From Prochlorococcus sp. AG-409-J16 (lineage in GTDB: Bacteria; Cyanobacteriota; Cyanobacteriia; PCC-6307; Cyanobiaceae): DNA of 64,000 nucleotides. The translations under genes were made by a program, and so were the position numbers. The notes beneath the pieces are model-generated. The model saw nothing but the letters and a program-made list of their open reading frames with translations. It ran no database searches and had not been told where the DNA came from. The stretch covers positions 62,001 through 126,000 of the forward strand of contig QCKB01000001.1 of NCBI GenBank assembly GCA_003215655.1, given 5' to 3'. Numbering within the stretch: the first letter of the stretch is position 1; every line of letters begins with the position of its first letter. Positions 39,369 through 50,402 of this stretch are shown here, piece by piece.

Positions 39369-39392
39369 ACAGTTATTTGTTAAATAATATAT

Positions 39393-40211
39393 TCAAGAAA
39401 TTGCTTCTAGCATAGAAGAAAACTTAGACATAGCTTCAACATCATGCACTCTTAACAAAGAGGCTTTAGCTTGAAAGCATCTAGATGCTACAGCTAATGT
39501 TCCTACTAATCTACATTTAGGATCCGGTTCATTCAAAATATCTCCTATAAATCGTTTACGGGATGGACCGATAAGAACAGGGTATTTACTTGATGTAAAT
39601 ACTTCTAATTTTCTAATTAGTAAAAGGTTTTGCTCAGTCGTCTTTGCAAAACCGATCCCAGGATCCCAAATTATATTAGTAGGGCTAACACCCTTTTTTA
39701 TTGCTGCTCTGGTTAATAATTCTAATTCATTATATACATCATGAACAACATTTTGATAGTCTATTAATCTATCCATACTATTACTATCACCACGACTATG
39801 CATAATAATATATGGACATTTTGCCTTCGAAACTATAGATAGCATTTCAGGATCTCGCCTTCCGCCAGTTACATCATTAATCCAATTAGCACCTAAATCC
39901 AAAGCCACCTTTGCTACAGATGAGAGAAAAGTATCAACAGATATTATTAAATCTGGATAGTTAAAACGTATTAATTTTAATGCTGGCATTAGTCTTCTAA
40001 TTTCCTCATTCGCACCAACCTCCTTAGCTCCTGGTCTTGTACTTTGTGCACCAAGGTCTATTACATGTGCTCCATTCCTAATAAGTTCAGTTGCCTTCAA
40101 TAAAGCATCATTTGGGTCAAGACATAATCCACCATCACTAAAAGAGTCTGGAGTTATATTTACTATACCCATTAATAATGTTTTATCGCCCCAACCTTTG
40201 GGCCACTTCAT
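39393..40211 (-). CDS. folP: Dihydropteroate synthase
   Basis: The 272-residue TIM-barrel enzyme joins p-aminobenzoate to hydroxymethyldihydropterin in folate synthesis. GIVNITPDSFSDGG (~16-29), IDLGAQSTRPGA (~50-61), VSVDTF and WINDVTGG mark the pterin and pABA sites. PVLIGPSRKRFIG near residue 217 is the late conserved loop. Folate made here also feeds MetH. Only 1 bp separates its ATG from the stop of tpiA, so tpiA and folP are likely co-transcribed. Confidence 0.97.
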   Translation of the reverse strand: MKWPKGWGDKTLLMGIVNITPDSFSDGGLCLDPNDALLKATELIRNGAHVIDLGAQSTRPGAKEVGANEEIRRLMPALKLIRFNYPDLIISVDTFLSSVAKVALDLGANWINDVTGGRRDPEMLSIVSKAKCPYIIMHSRGDSNSMDRLIDYQNVVHDVYNELELLTRAAIKKGVSPTNIIWDPGIGFAKTTEQNLLLIRKLEVFTSSKYPVLIGPSRKRFIGDILNEPDPKCRLVGTLAVASRCFQAKASLLRVHDVEAMSKFSSMLEAIS

Positions 40212-40212
40212 T

Positions 40213-40944
40213 CTAGAAAGAATTGAAATTTGCTATACGAGCAAAGCTCTCAGGTTCTAGAGACGCTCCTCCCACCAGAACACCGTCAATTTCTTCCATA
40301 TTCATAATTTCATCAATATTTGAGGGTTTTACTGATCCACCATATTGAATAATCAAATCTTTAAACCCAACCCAACCTCTAATTAATCCACAAATTCGAT
40401 TTGCCTCCTCAGCTTCACATGTTTTGCCAGTACCTATAGCCCATATAGGTTCATACGCTACAACTAAACGTGAAGGTTCTATTCCCTCTAATCCCTGTTC
40501 TACCTGTCTTCTAATAACTCTTTCTGCCTCTCCACGCTCTCTTTGCTCATCAGTTTCACCAACGCAAACAATTGGGATTAAATCGTGTAACTGAGCTGAT
40601 CTGGCACGCTTGTTTATCTGTTCATCACTTTCACTGAAGTATTTACGAGGTTCACTGTGTCCAACAATTGCATATTTCACTTGATGCTCAAGGAGCATCA
40701 ATGGTGAAACTTCTGCTGTAAAGGCCCCTTCATCCTCCCAATGAACGTTTTGACTGGATAATTCAAGCCGACTTCCTTGTATTGCTTCTGAAATAGTTGA
40801 AATAGCAGTAAATGGAGGAGCAATGACAATATGCCGGTCATTAGGAGTGCCATTAATCAAAGGCAAAAAGGATGCCATGAAGTCCCTAGAACGGGCACAT
40901 GTCATGTGCATCTTCCAATTACCAGCTATTACCGGTTTTCGCAC
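40213..40944 (-). CDS. tpiA: Triosephosphate isomerase
   Basis: The 243-residue TIM barrel interconverts dihydroxyacetone phosphate and glyceraldehyde 3-phosphate in the Calvin cycle and glycolysis. The active-site residues are visible: the lysine in NWKMHM, the histidine in [15 protein letters not shown] and the glutamate in [14 protein letters not shown]. The phosphate loop is [10 protein letters not shown], followed by GVLVGGASL. The start is GTG (40944). It lies 47 bp after the S4-domain gene and 1 bp before folP on the same strand, so the three may form one transcript. Confidence 0.98.
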   Translation of the reverse strand: MRKPVIAGNWKMHMTCARSRDFMASFLPLINGTPNDRHIVIAPPFTAISTISEAIQGSRLELSSQNVHWEDEGAFTAEVSPLMLLEHQVKYAIVGHSEPRKYFSESDEQINKRARSAQLHDLIPIVCVGETDEQRERGEAERVIRRQVEQGLEGIEPSRLVVAYEPIWAIGTGKTCEAEEANRICGLIRGWVGFKDLIIQYGGSVKPSNIDEIMNMEEIDGVLVGGASLEPESFARIANFNSF

Positions 40945-40991
40945 GGTTAGGACCTCAGTAAGTCTTTGATGAACAACATAGGCTCTTGAGC

Positions 40992-41180
40992 TTAGAGACT
41001 ATCGTCAGACACAACAAGCTCTATGGAACCAAAACGTACAACGTCTCCTGACATTAGATTTGTTCCTCGCTTAGTCTGAATAGATCCATTTAGATGGACC
41101 TGGCCTGTTTGAATCATTTGCTTGGCTTCCCCACCAGTAGAGACCAAACCTTTCCATTTCAAAAATTGATCTAACTTCAT
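40992..41180 (-). CDS. S4 RNA-binding domain protein
   Basis: The 62-residue protein is a stand-alone S4 fold: [21 protein letters not shown] then [26 protein letters not shown], as in YbcJ/YaaA-type small S4 proteins. Such proteins bind structured RNA, often rRNA or a stalled ribosome. The precise target here is unknown. It is the first gene of the leftward run with tpiA and folP, and diverges from the ABC transporter gene (36 bp between starts). Confidence 0.9.
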   Translation of the reverse strand: MKLDQFLKWKGLVSTGGEAKQMIQTGQVHLNGSIQTKRGTNLMSGDVVRFGSIELVVSDDSL

Positions 41181-41216
41181 TGAATAAAATTATTAGGAGG
41201 TTAAAGCCCGTAAGTA

Positions 41217-42962
41217 ATGCAAAGAAAGACGAAAACTAGTTTTTTGGAATTAGTTCCTTTATTACATCCTCATATTAGAAGATTGGGATGGGGTATTTTG
41301 TTCATGGTCATATATGTATCTTGTTGGCCTGTTTTAGCTTGGCTAGCAGGACAGCTCATACCATCTATAGGAGAAGGAAATCTTACTAAAGTTTTCAATG
41401 TAGTATCTATATCATTATTAGTATTCTTAATTCAAAAAGTAGCTCAATTCCTTCAAGATATTCTATTAGCTGCACCTGCATTGAGAGTTAGCCAAGAACT
41501 ACGAAAACAATTATTTTTTAAATTACAAAGATTAGAACTTAGTTCTCTGGAGAAACTTTCATCAGGAGATATTACATACCGTCTTACAGAGGATGCAGAT
41601 AGAGTAGGAGAGGTTGTTTATAAGACAATACAAGATACTACACCTAGTTTAATGCAATTAATAGCTGTCTTTGGTTATATGCTTTGGTTAGATATAAATC
41701 TATCAATAGCAACAGTACTTTTGACACCATTAGTTGCGATATTAGTAAGTATGTTTGGATCAAAAGTTCTTAAAGCAGCAGAAAACAGTCAGAAACAAGT
41801 TAGTGATCTGGCAGCTCTAATAGTAGAAGCCATTCAGGGTATTCCTTTGGTTAGAGCATATGCAGCAGAGCGTTGGCTGGAAGATAGGTTTGAAGAAGAA
41901 ATTAATTTACATCGGGAAGCCAAGTATAAAAACCTAAGTCTATTAGCACTGCAACATCCAGTTGTTGGTTTTATAGAAGCTGCAGGAATTCTTGCAGTCC
42001 TAATAATAGGAGCCGTAAGAATAAAGACTGGAGAGCTTAATACAGAAGGATTTAGTAGTTATGTAGCAGCCCTACTAATGCTAATTGATCCAATAAGTCA
42101 CCTCACCTCAAACTTTAATGAGTTAAAACAAGGTCAGGCATCCTTAGAAAGATTAAAAGAAATAGAAAATCGTCCCAAGGAGCCCCTCGATTTAAAAAAT
42201 CCAACATCAATTGGTAGAATAGAAGGACATATAGAATTTAAAAATATATCCTTTTCATATAAAGAAGGCTTACCTGTTATAAATAATCTTTCATTAAAAA
42301 TAAAAGCAGGTGAAGTGGTAGCACTCGTCGGAAGTTCTGGAGCAGGAAAAAGTACATTATTCTCTCTACTTCTAAGGTTTTATACTACTAATAAAGGTAT
42401 AATATTATTAGATGGTAACGATATAAATACAATAAAATCTAAAGAGATGAGAAGACAGATTGGCTTAGTACCACAACAAATAAATATGTTTTCCGGCTCA
42501 ATAGCTGAAGCTATAAGAATAGGAAGGAAATTATCAGATTCAGAAATAATTGAGGCCGCAAAAATTGCTAATGCCCATGAATTCATAATGAAGCTGCCAC
42601 AAGGATATTCAACACTTTTACAAGAAAGAGGAACAAACTTATCAGGAGGACAACTTCAACGAATAGCTATTGCTAGGGCAGTTTTAGGTAACCCTTCCTT
42701 ACTTTTACTAGACGAAGCAACTAGCGCGTTAGATGCTGAAGCAGAAGCATCCGTTCAGGTTGGCTTAAAGCAGGCTATGAAAAATAGAACAGTTATTATC
42801 ATTGCTCATAGATTAGCAACAGTTCAGGAGGCAGATTTAATAGTTGTTATGCATAACGGAACAATTATAGATTCTGGTACACATAATGATTTATTAAGAC
42901 GAGAAGGTGCCTATAAAGAACTCTGCGAACGTCAAATGATTAAGGACTTTCCAACCAATTGA
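41217..42962 (+). CDS. ABC exporter, fused membrane and ATPase domains
   Basis: The 581-residue protein is a half-size ABC exporter that would act as a dimer. Six membrane helices occupy residues 1-310. The nucleotide-binding domain has Walker A GSSGAGKST (~371), signature LSGGQLQRIAIARAVLG (~472), Walker B SLLLLDEATSALD and the switch histidine in IIIAHRLATVQ. Related proteins are MsbA and multidrug or lipid exporters. Substrate is not determinable. The start is ATG at 41217 after a GGAGG-like sequence (TTAGGAGG ends at 41202). Confidence 0.9.
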   Translation: MQRKTKTSFLELVPLLHPHIRRLGWGILFMVIYVSCWPVLAWLAGQLIPSIGEGNLTKVFNVVSISLLVFLIQKVAQFLQDILLAAPALRVSQELRKQLFFKLQRLELSSLEKLSSGDITYRLTEDADRVGEVVYKTIQDTTPSLMQLIAVFGYMLWLDINLSIATVLLTPLVAILVSMFGSKVLKAAENSQKQVSDLAALIVEAIQGIPLVRAYAAERWLEDRFEEEINLHREAKYKNLSLLALQHPVVGFIEAAGILAVLIIGAVRIKTGELNTEGFSSYVAALLMLIDPISHLTSNFNELKQGQASLERLKEIENRPKEPLDLKNPTSIGRIEGHIEFKNISFSYKEGLPVINNLSLKIKAGEVVALVGSSGAGKSTLFSLLLRFYTTNKGIILLDGNDINTIKSKEMRRQIGLVPQQINMFSGSIAEAIRIGRKLSDSEIIEAAKIANAHEFIMKLPQGYSTLLQERGTNLSGGQLQRIAIARAVLGNPSLLLLDEATSALDAEAEASVQVGLKQAMKNRTVIIIAHRLATVQEADLIVVMHNGTIIDSGTHNDLLRREGAYKELCERQMIKDFPTN

Positions 42963-43055
42963 AAACTAGTGTGTTATAAAAAATAATTCAAAAAGTTTTA
43001 ATAGATATTTATAGCTTTAGATATTAATCTTAAACAGTAAGACCTCTCGAATTCA

Positions 43056-43283
43056 ATGACTGAAACAAAAGGGCCAAAGAATGATCCCATTCTAACATTT
43101 GAAGGAAAACGTTATTCTCTCAATGAACTTCCAAATGAACTAAAGGATTTGGTGAGGGGGCTACAAGTTGCCGATACTCAACTAAGGATGCATGAAGACA
43201 CTCTAAAAATACTTTCCTTAGGAAGGCAATCTCTAGCAATGCAATTAAATGAGAAACTTAGCAAGATAAAGCCTATTGATTAA
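43056..43283 (+). CDS. DUF6447 family small protein
   Basis: The 75-residue protein reads DPILTFEGKRYSLNELPNEL then VRGLQVADTQLRMHEDTLKI, matching a small cyanobacterial and phage-associated family labelled DUF6447. It appears helical and soluble. It is 93 bp after the ABC exporter and convergent with the AGCS symporter. Its function is unknown. Confidence 0.7.
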   Translation: MTETKGPKNDPILTFEGKRYSLNELPNELKDLVRGLQVADTQLRMHEDTLKILSLGRQSLAMQLNEKLSKIKPID

Positions 43284-43296
43284 TAGATATCTATAT

Positions 43297-44697
43297 TTAT
43301 TCTTTAAATCCTTCGAAATTATATTCTCTAGTTAGCTTAATAACTGTACCAGAAAGAAGAATTAAAGCTATTAAATTAGGCAATGCCATTAGTCCGTTCA
43401 ATGTATCTGCAACACCCCATACAATTCCTCGGTTTCCTGCTATTGAGCCTATTACTACTACAGAAACCCATAACAATCTAAATGGCAGAATAGACTTAAC
43501 TCCAAAAAGATATTCCGAGCATCTTTCTCCATAAAAACTCCATCCAAGAACAGTAGTAAATGCGAATACCACCAATGCTAAAGTTACAACCCAACCACTA
43601 CCCGCCAATGCACTATTAAATGCTGATATAGATAAGTTTGATCCAGATTCACCAGAAAGATAAGATCCAGTAACTATTATAACAAGGGCTGTCATTGTAC
43701 AAATAACCAATGTATCTATAAATGTTCCTAACATTGCAATTGTACCTTGTCTCACTGGGTCATTTGTATTAGCAGCAGCATGTGCGATAGGAGCACTCCC
43801 TAAGCCTGCCTCATTTGAAAATATTCCTCTTTTAAATCCCATAAGTACTACTTGAGCAAAGGTTCCTCCTACAGCTGCTTTTCCTGTAAAAGCATTAGTA
43901 AATATCAGAGAAAATGCTGCAGGTATTTCATTAATAGTGGTAAAAAGAATAGTCAAACAGGCTCCAACATAAAGTATTGCCATAATTGGAACAATTGCTG
44001 AAGCTGCTTTGGCTATTCTTTCAACTCCTCCAATAATCACACTAAATACAAGACTCCCCAAAAGAATTCCTGTAAATAATCTTGGTATACCAACTGTTTG
44101 CAGTGCACTAGAAACTTCAAAACATTGAACCCCATTTCCAATACCAAAACCTGCAAAAATCCCAAAGAAAGCAAACAATCCTCCCATCCATTTCCAATTA
44201 GGACCTAGACCATTACGTATGTAATACATTGGACCGCCTACATATTTCCCCAATGAATCAACTTCTCTGAAATGAACAGCCAATACAGCTTCAGAGTATT
44301 TAGTAGCAATTCCAAATAGTGCAATTATCCACATCCAAAAAACAGCCCCTGGCCCCCCAACTGCTATTGCAGCTGCAACACCTGCAATATTTCCAGTGCC
44401 TATAGTCGCAGAAAGTGATGTCATTAATGCTTGAAAGGGGCTGATATCCCCGGATTTATGACCAGTAGAAGGTTGGTCAGTAAGAAGCATCCGAATACCA
44501 AATGGCAAACGAGTTAATGGCATAAAGCCAAGGCCAAACATTAAAAGCACGCCTGTAAGGGATATAAGAGCAATAGTTGGCCAACCCCAAGCAAATGAAT
44601 TAATAGGGGAGTTAATTGATTTAACTATTTTCTCGATATTTGATGATAAAGCAGCTATTAAAGTAGGGGAAGCAAAATGACTTGTCAGAAAGATCAC
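43297..44697 (-). CDS. Alanine or glycine:cation symporter, AGCS family
   Basis: The 466-residue protein has about 10-11 membrane spans and the AGCS core: SPFQALMTSLSATIGTGNIAGVAAAI near residue 86, VFWMWIIALFGIATKYSEAVLAV, and FSNEAGLGSAPIAHAAA near residue 293. AGCS carriers use Na+ to import small neutral amino acids, chiefly alanine and glycine. The start codon is GTG at 44697. The substrate is inferred from the family. It forms part of the window's amino-acid uptake set with the Aap transporter. Confidence 0.93.
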   Translation of the reverse strand: MIFLTSHFASPTLIAALSSNIEKIVKSINSPINSFAWGWPTIALISLTGVLLMFGLGFMPLTRLPFGIRMLLTDQPSTGHKSGDISPFQALMTSLSATIGTGNIAGVAAAIAVGGPGAVFWMWIIALFGIATKYSEAVLAVHFREVDSLGKYVGGPMYYIRNGLGPNWKWMGGLFAFFGIFAGFGIGNGVQCFEVSSALQTVGIPRLFTGILLGSLVFSVIIGGVERIAKAASAIVPIMAILYVGACLTILFTTINEIPAAFSLIFTNAFTGKAAVGGTFAQVVLMGFKRGIFSNEAGLGSAPIAHAAANTNDPVRQGTIAMLGTFIDTLVICTMTALVIIVTGSYLSGESGSNLSISAFNSALAGSGWVVTLALVVFAFTTVLGWSFYGERCSEYLFGVKSILPFRLLWVSVVVIGSIAGNRGIVWGVADTLNGLMALPNLIALILLSGTVIKLTREYNFEGFKE

Positions 44698-44757
44698 TGT
44701 CTAGATAGAATATTAAAAATATCTTCTCACATTAAAGATAAAAAGGCAACAATGAAG

Positions 44758-45438
44758 TTAGATATTTTCTAAGTTATAAAATTTATATGTTTCTATATCA
44801 CCTGAGTCTTTATTAATAACGTTCTTATTGATTATCCTTTCAGAGAGGACCAAATCATCAGAATTACTAAGCTTTTCAAAGTTATCTTTGTATGATTTCA
44901 AAGGACCTAAATCAAGTCGACTTGAAGGGTCCTTATATTGACTTGTATATTCGTGACCTAAATACCCAGAATTAGTTTTTACAATACTGTTAGTATAGAC
45001 AACCACTATCTTATTATGAATTGTTCGTTCAACCTTCGTAATTACATTATCTTTTATTCTATAGTGATCTTGTGAATTCATATTTTCTAATAAAATCTTT
45101 TTGCCATATTCATTTTCATCCCCGAATTTGAATATTTTATTTCCGTGAATATCATCAAAGCTTCTTCTAACTCTATGAATTGCAAATTCGAATAACTGAG
45201 ATTGAATTAACTTTACAATATCTAAATCCTGTAGGCCTATTATTATAGGTTTAAAATCATTTGATATTGAGAATATACCAGTATATATATTAGTGCCAAT
45301 GCAATAATCACATTTACCTTTATAGCCTCTAAAGTTAGAAGACCATGTATAACGATTTTGATATGCTGATCGAAACTCCTTTGGGCAATCTATTCCTTTT
45401 GTTGGTAATAGATTGCTTGATTTAATGATATTGAACAT
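44758..45438 (-). CDS. DUF3386 family protein
   Basis: The protein has FRSAYQNRYTWSSNFRGYKG near its start, AIHRVRRSFDDIHGNKIFKFGDE in the middle, and YRIKDNVITKVERTIHNKIVVVY then a glycine/tyrosine-rich GYLGHEYTSQYKDP, which match DUF3386. The frame is open to 45477, overlapping carB's end. The ATG at 45436-45438 (MFNIIKSSNLLP) avoids the overlap and is preferred. Its function is unknown; homologues are frequent in cyanobacteria. It lies immediately downstream of carB on the same strand. Confidence 0.78.
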   Translation of the reverse strand: MFNIIKSSNLLPTKGIDCPKEFRSAYQNRYTWSSNFRGYKGKCDYCIGTNIYTGIFSISNDFKPIIIGLQDLDIVKLIQSQLFEFAIHRVRRSFDDIHGNKIFKFGDENEYGKKILLENMNSQDHYRIKDNVITKVERTIHNKIVVVYTNSIVKTNSGYLGHEYTSQYKDPSSRLDLGPLKSYKDNFEKLSNSDDLVLSERIINKNVINKDSGDIETYKFYNLENI

Positions 45439-45451
45439 TTTGAATTCGAAC

Positions 45452-48400
45452 TTAATGATGAATATCTTGTAATGCACAAATGGTTATCTTTTCTTTCTGC
45501 AATGAAGATATGGCCTCTACAGCTGCACGAGCTCCAGCGATTGTCGTAACAGTAGGTACAGAATAATCAAGAGTGGCTTTTCTAATATAGGCATCATCAT
45601 ATGCAGCTTGTCTTCCGATTGGTGTATTGATGACGAGTTGAATTTGACCTGATCTTATTAAATCCTCAATGTTTGGTCGACCTTCGTGAACCTTTAATAC
45701 CTTCTGAACCTTTAATCCTGCTTCAATTAAGATAATTGATGTTCCAGATGTAGCTGTTAAATTAAAACCTAAATCAAGTAGTTTAATAGCTATTGGCAAA
45801 AGAGAGGGTTTATCACGATCATGTATAGATATAAATACAGTTCCATTTACAGGTAAGGCATCTCCAGCTGCTAATTCTGATTTTGCATAAGCCATTCCAA
45901 AGCTTCTTGCTGATCCCATTACTTCACCAGTAGACCTCATTTCAGGACCTAAAACACTATCAGCACCAGGGAATCTTTTAAATGGCAAAACTGCTTCTTT
46001 AATCGATTGCAGAGGGGGGATTGGATCTTTTGTAAGTCCTATTGATTTTAATGTATTACCTGTCATTAAACTTGTAGCTATTTTTGCTAAAGGTATCCCT
46101 GTGGCTTTAGAAACAAAAGGGACTGTTCTTGAAGCTCTCGGATTGGCTTCAATTATATATACTTCTTCTTGTCCATTATCATTTTTTTGAACTGCAAATT
46201 GAAGGTTTATTAGACCTATTACTTTTAATTCCCTTGCCAAGGAAATACTCCATTCCTTTATTAATTCGAGGGATTTGGAACTTAATGTAATTGAAGGAAT
46301 ACAACATGCTGAATCCCCAGAATGTATTCCAGCTGGTTCAATATGCTCCATTAAGCCTCCTATAACTACCATGCCCTCTCTATCGCAAAGAGCATCAACA
46401 TCTACTTCAACAGCATTTTGAAGATATTGATCTATCAAAACAGGGTGATCAGGTTCTACTTGGATAGCTTCTGACATATACCTATTTAGCTCAATCTCAT
46501 CAAATACTACTTCCATTGCCCTTCCCCCTAATACATAAGAGGGGCGAACAACAACAGGGTACGATATTTTCGAAGCTATTTTTCTTGCATCTTTGTCAGT
46601 ACGTGCAAGCCCATTCCTTGGTTGCCTGATATTTAACTTACGTAGAATAGTTTCAAATTGCTCTCTATCTTCTGCTAGGTCTATTGATTTCGGAGATGTT
46701 CCTAAAATCCTAGTCTCAAAGTCTTTTCTCTTAGATATTTCAAGAAAGTTAAGAAGTGGTAATGAAAGCTTTAAAGGAGTTTGTCCACCAAACTGTACTA
46801 TTATTCCAAACGGTTTTTCGACTTCAATTACATTTAAAATATCCTCTAATGTAAGTGGTTCAAAGTACAAAGTATCACTGGTATCATAATCTGTCGATAC
46901 TGTTTCAGGATTACTATTTATCATTATTGTAGAAAATCCTTCTTCTTGGGAGGAAAATGATGCATGACAACAACAATAATCAAATTCTATTCCCTGACCT
47001 ATTCTATTTGGACCTCCTCCAAGGATTATTATCTTTCTTTTTTTCTCGATGTTTACTTCTGATTGTTTATCCGCGTCTTCAATTTCTCCATGTATATTTA
47101 TATTTTTGAGTGGTCTTTCATATGTTGAGTAATGATATGGAGTAACAGAAGCAAACTCTGCGGCACATGTGTCAACTGTTTTAAATACAGGTAAAACATT
47201 TAACTTAGTCCTCCTATTACGAACTTCTAATTCACTTGAATTTAATGACCAGGCAATTTGCTTATCTGAGTAACCATATTGCTTTAAAATGAATAGAGAT
47301 TCTTTGTCTAGATCCTTTAGTTTTCGATTTTTTAAATATGTCAATTCAATATCAATAAGTTTTCTAAGTTTTGATATAAACCATGGGTCAATATTACTAA
47401 GTGAATTAATTTTTTTGTCTGACATTCCCTCCATCATTGCGGTACGAATTGCAATTATCCTTTCTGGAGAAGGCGTTCTTAGGCTTCTCTCAATTTCCGA
47501 TAAATCAAATTTTTCTTCTGGACGATCACATCCCCAACCGGAATATCCGATTTCTAGAGATCTAAAGGCCTTTTGAAATGACTCCTCAAAGTTTCTACCT
47601 ATCGCCATTGTTTCGCCTACTGACTTCATAGAAGTTGTCAAAGTATTAGAAGAGCCTCTAAACTTTTCAAATGCAAAGCGCGGTAATTTAGTAACTACAT
47701 AATCAATTGTTGGCTCAAAACATGCTGGTGTTTTACCTGTTATATCATTAATAATTTCATCTAATGTATAACCTATTGCTAACAAGGCGGCGATCTTAGC
47801 TATTGGGAAACCAGTTGCCTTACTTGCTAATGCTGAAGACCTACTTACTCTGGGGTTCATCTCTATAACAATGACTTCACCATCAGTAGGGTTTACAGCA
47901 AACTGAATATTGCTTCCTCCAGTTGCTACTCCAATCTCTCTAATAATGGCTATAGATTGATCGCGAAGTCTTTGAAATTCGCGGTCAGTTAATGTTTGAG
48001 CCGGTGCAACTGTAATTGAATCTCCTGTATGAACTCCCATTGGGTCTAAGTTTTCAATGCTACAAACAATTACTACATTGTCAGCAAGGTCACGCATAAC
48101 TTCAAGTTCAAATTCCTTCCAACCTATTAATGACTTCTCTATAAGAATTTGCGATACTGGACTTGCTTCTAATCCGCTTTTGCAAATTGCCAAATATTCC
48201 TCATAATTATAAGCAATACCTCCCCCACTTCCACCAAGAGTAAAAGCTGGCCTAATAATTCTAGGAAAAGTATTTATTTCGGTACCAACAATATCTGCCT
48301 CTTCTAGGTTTGAGGCAATTCCAGATGGACATACATTTACATTTATTTTTTCCATTGCCTTTTTAAACAAAAGCCGGTCTTCTGCTTTACGGATAGCTGA

Positions 48401-48760
48401 AAGATCAGCTCCAATTAGTTCAACTCCAAATTGCTCAAGGGTTCCATCTTCAGAGAGCTCAACAGCAAGGTTTAAAGCTGTTTGGCCTCCCATTGTGGGT
48501 AGAAGCGAATCTGGCTTTTCAATTTCAATTACACGTTTAACTACTTCAGCTGTTAAGGGCTCTACATAAGTTCTATCAGCCATATCAGGGTCAGTCATAA
48601 TTGAGGCTGGATTGGAATTGACCAAAACAACCTCGAGCCCCTCAGATCTCAGAGCTTTACAAGCCTGAGTACCTGAATAATCAAATTCACAGGCTTGGCC
48701 GATGACGATCGGACCAGACCCAAGAAGCAAAATTCTTTTTAGGTCATTTCTCCGGGGCAT
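45452..48760 (-). CDS. carB: Carbamoyl-phosphate synthase large subunit
   Basis: The 1102-residue protein is the duplicated ATP-grasp subunit that makes carbamoyl phosphate for arginine and pyrimidines. The first half starts with [22 protein letters not shown]. The second half repeats this with [21 protein letters not shown] near residue 575. The MGS-like regulatory domain ([20 protein letters not shown]) occupies the last ~140 residues. The length and domain order are normal. The small subunit carA is not in the window. No arginine- or pyrimidine-dependent regulator site is evident upstream. Confidence 0.98.
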   Translation of the reverse strand: MPRRNDLKRILLLGSGPIVIGQACEFDYSGTQACKALRSEGLEVVLVNSNPASIMTDPDMADRTYVEPLTAEVVKRVIEIEKPDSLLPTMGGQTALNLAVELSEDGTLEQFGVELIGADLSAIRKAEDRLLFKKAMEKINVNVCPSGIASNLEEADIVGTEINTFPRIIRPAFTLGGSGGGIAYNYEEYLAICKSGLEASPVSQILIEKSLIGWKEFELEVMRDLADNVVIVCSIENLDPMGVHTGDSITVAPAQTLTDREFQRLRDQSIAIIREIGVATGGSNIQFAVNPTDGEVIVIEMNPRVSRSSALASKATGFPIAKIAALLAIGYTLDEIINDITGKTPACFEPTIDYVVTKLPRFAFEKFRGSSNTLTTSMKSVGETMAIGRNFEESFQKAFRSLEIGYSGWGCDRPEEKFDLSEIERSLRTPSPERIIAIRTAMMEGMSDKKINSLSNIDPWFISKLRKLIDIELTYLKNRKLKDLDKESLFILKQYGYSDKQIAWSLNSSELEVRNRRTKLNVLPVFKTVDTCAAEFASVTPYHYSTYERPLKNINIHGEIEDADKQSEVNIEKKRKIIILGGGPNRIGQGIEFDYCCCHASFSSQEEGFSTIMINSNPETVSTDYDTSDTLYFEPLTLEDILNVIEVEKPFGIIVQFGGQTPLKLSLPLLNFLEISKRKDFETRILGTSPKSIDLAEDREQFETILRKLNIRQPRNGLARTDKDARKIASKISYPVVVRPSYVLGGRAMEVVFDEIELNRYMSEAIQVEPDHPVLIDQYLQNAVEVDVDALCDREGMVVIGGLMEHIEPAGIHSGDSACCIPSITLSSKSLELIKEWSISLARELKVIGLINLQFAVQKNDNGQEEVYIIEANPRASRTVPFVSKATGIPLAKIATSLMTGNTLKSIGLTKDPIPPLQSIKEAVLPFKRFPGADSVLGPEMRSTGEVMGSARSFGMAYAKSELAAGDALPVNGTVFISIHDRDKPSLLPIAIKLLDLGFNLTATSGTSIILIEAGLKVQKVLKVHEGRPNIEDLIRSGQIQLVINTPIGRQAAYDDAYIRKATLDYSVPTVTTIAGARAAVEAISSLQKEKITICALQDIHH

Positions 48761-48882
48761 AGGGGTTATATAAATTGCCTATTTGACCTAGCTTCCCACG
48801 TAGCTGTATAGAAACAGAAGTGAGGAATTATCAACATAGTCAATTCTTCCCGCTAGTTTGTTGTTTATGTGAGGTTTAAACC

Positions 48883-49518
48883 ATGAGCGAACTCCAGCGC
48901 CTAAAAGGGTTGCTGCCACCAGAAAATCAAAGCTGGGTGTTCGTGGAGGCAGCTGCTGCTGTAGATCCTCCTCTTATTACCCTTGAAGAAATAGGTCAAG
49001 ACGAGGTTGAGATCCAAGTAGATCTCGAAAAATGGGAACAATTTGCTATTGACCATCGCAATCTCCTTTTTTGGCATGAGGTTGGACGTGTTCAAAACGA
49101 CACGATTCCTAGAGATGGATGGGAAATGGCAGCTCTTGCGATAGGGCTAGGTGGAGCTATTGGTGAACTTTGGGTACAAGATGGTCTTTTGCTTTTAATG
49201 GCATTAGGACTTTCTGGTTTTGCTGGATATCGACTTTATTTAAAAAATAATTCAGAAAAAAGACTTCAAGATGCCATAGCAGCTGATGAAAGAGCTATTG
49301 ACCTTGCTTGTCGATTCAATTACAGCGTGCCCAATGCTTACAAAAGCCTAGGAGGCGCTCTAAAAGAGTTAATAGAGCAATCACGAAAGAAAAAGAAAAG
49401 AAGCTTCTACGAAGACCGCTTAGAAGCTCTTCGTAAAAGCGCAGGACGTGCTCGGGCTGAAATGGCAGAACAAGAAGGATCTAGAGAATCAGTTTCTAGT
49501 GAAAACGTTTATGGATAG
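48883..49518 (+). CDS. DUF3318 family protein
   Basis: The 211-residue protein matches the cyanobacterial DUF3318 family. It has the N-terminal LKGLLPPENQSWVFVEAAAAVDP and VEIQVDLEKWEQFAIDHRNLLFWHEVGR stretches, two hydrophobic segments (~85-120) and a basic helical tail containing RKKKKRSFYEDRLEALRKSAG. It overlaps rsfS by 8 bp at its end (ATGGATAG), so the two genes are translationally coupled. The shared operon with a ribosome factor may hint at a translation-related or membrane role; that is inference. Confidence 0.82.
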   Translation: MSELQRLKGLLPPENQSWVFVEAAAAVDPPLITLEEIGQDEVEIQVDLEKWEQFAIDHRNLLFWHEVGRVQNDTIPRDGWEMAALAIGLGGAIGELWVQDGLLLLMALGLSGFAGYRLYLKNNSEKRLQDAIAADERAIDLACRFNYSVPNAYKSLGGALKELIEQSRKKKKRSFYEDRLEALRKSAGRARAEMAEQEGSRESVSSENVYG

Positions 49519-49867
49519 CGCAAAGCTTGCAGAAATAGCTGCTGAGGCTTGCGATGATAGAAAAGCAACCAAAATTCAATTAATTAAAGTTGAAGAAGTA
49601 TCAAGTCTCGCAGATTGGTTGGTTATTGCAGGGGGGCTTTCAGATGTTCAGGTAAAAGCGATTGCGAATTCCGTGGAAGAAAAGCTAGAACAAGAAGCCA
49701 ATCGTTACCCTCTTAGAAAAGAAGGTTTAAATCAGGGCAAATGGGCTCTCCTAGACTATGGAGAATTAATAGTTCATATACTCCAACCAGAAGAAAGAAG
49801 TTACTACGATTTAGAAGCGTTTTGGAGCAACGGAGAGATATTTGAATTCAAGACACCTCAACTATAA
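49511..49867 (+). CDS. rsfS: Ribosomal silencing factor RsfS
   Basis: The 118-residue protein binds ribosomal protein L14 and blocks subunit joining when nutrients are low. It has the YbeB/Iojap motifs KIQLIKVEEVSSLADWLVIAGG and WALLDYGELIVHILQPEERSYYDLEAFW. The open frame extends to 49448, but the ATG at 49511 gives the normal N-terminus and the 8-bp overlap with the DUF3318 gene. It precedes the CGLD27 gene by 7 bp. Confidence 0.95.
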   Translation: MDSAKLAEIAAEACDDRKATKIQLIKVEEVSSLADWLVIAGGLSDVQVKAIANSVEEKLEQEANRYPLRKEGLNQGKWALLDYGELIVHILQPEERSYYDLEAFWSNGEIFEFKTPQL

Positions 49868-49874
49868 AAATCCA

Positions 49875-50357
49875 ATGGAATCAAAACTTACTTGTCCAGT
49901 TCCAGTTGACCAAATACCAAGGAATGAATACTTAAGCATGTGTAATTCCTGGTTCTTTAAATGGCCAAAATCTAATAGCAAGAAATTATTTATATCCTTA
50001 TTAAATAGTTGGCTAACTATCCTTCCAATTTTTTTATTAATCGCTTATGGAAATTTCAACCCTTCCAGAAATCATATTATAGTATTATTAAACACTGGAA
50101 TAATCAGTTTAATATTCCCACTATTACTTACTATAAGATTATGGATAGGCTGGAAATACATTCACAGAAGACTAATTGCAGATAATATTGAATATGAAGA
50201 GACAGGATGGTATGACGGTATGATCTGGAAAAAGCCAATAGCTTGGAAAGAGCAAGATCTTCTTATAGCTCAATATCAAGTCAACCCCATTCTCTTAACA
50301 ATAAGAAAATCAATGATTATTATTTCCATCGCTATTTTTATAGGTCAGATCTTATGA
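49875..50357 (+). CDS. CGLD27-like family membrane protein
   Basis: The 160-residue protein matches CGLD27 (conserved in the green lineage and diatoms; DUF1230). Signatures are CPVPVDQIPRNEY and WKYIHRRLIADNIEYEETGW with YDGMIWKKP. Hydrophobic segments at about residues 40-55, 65-90 and 140-158 put it in a membrane, presumably thylakoid or inner membrane. CGLD27 has been linked to iron status in algae and plants; its role here is inferred. The ATG at 49875 is preferred over the upstream one because it avoids rsfS. Confidence 0.82.
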   Translation: MESKLTCPVPVDQIPRNEYLSMCNSWFFKWPKSNSKKLFISLLNSWLTILPIFLLIAYGNFNPSRNHIIVLLNTGIISLIFPLLLTIRLWIGWKYIHRRLIADNIEYEETGWYDGMIWKKPIAWKEQDLLIAQYQVNPILLTIRKSMIIISIAIFIGQIL

Positions 50358-50402
50358 TTAGAATAAAATTATCATCAAATAGTTTTAAATATTTTGTTTG
50401 AC

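Noticed and set aside
49448-49867. Extended 139-residue version of rsfS
   Set aside because: The added N-terminus comes from the overlapping DUF3318 gene; the ATG at 49511 gives the family-length protein.
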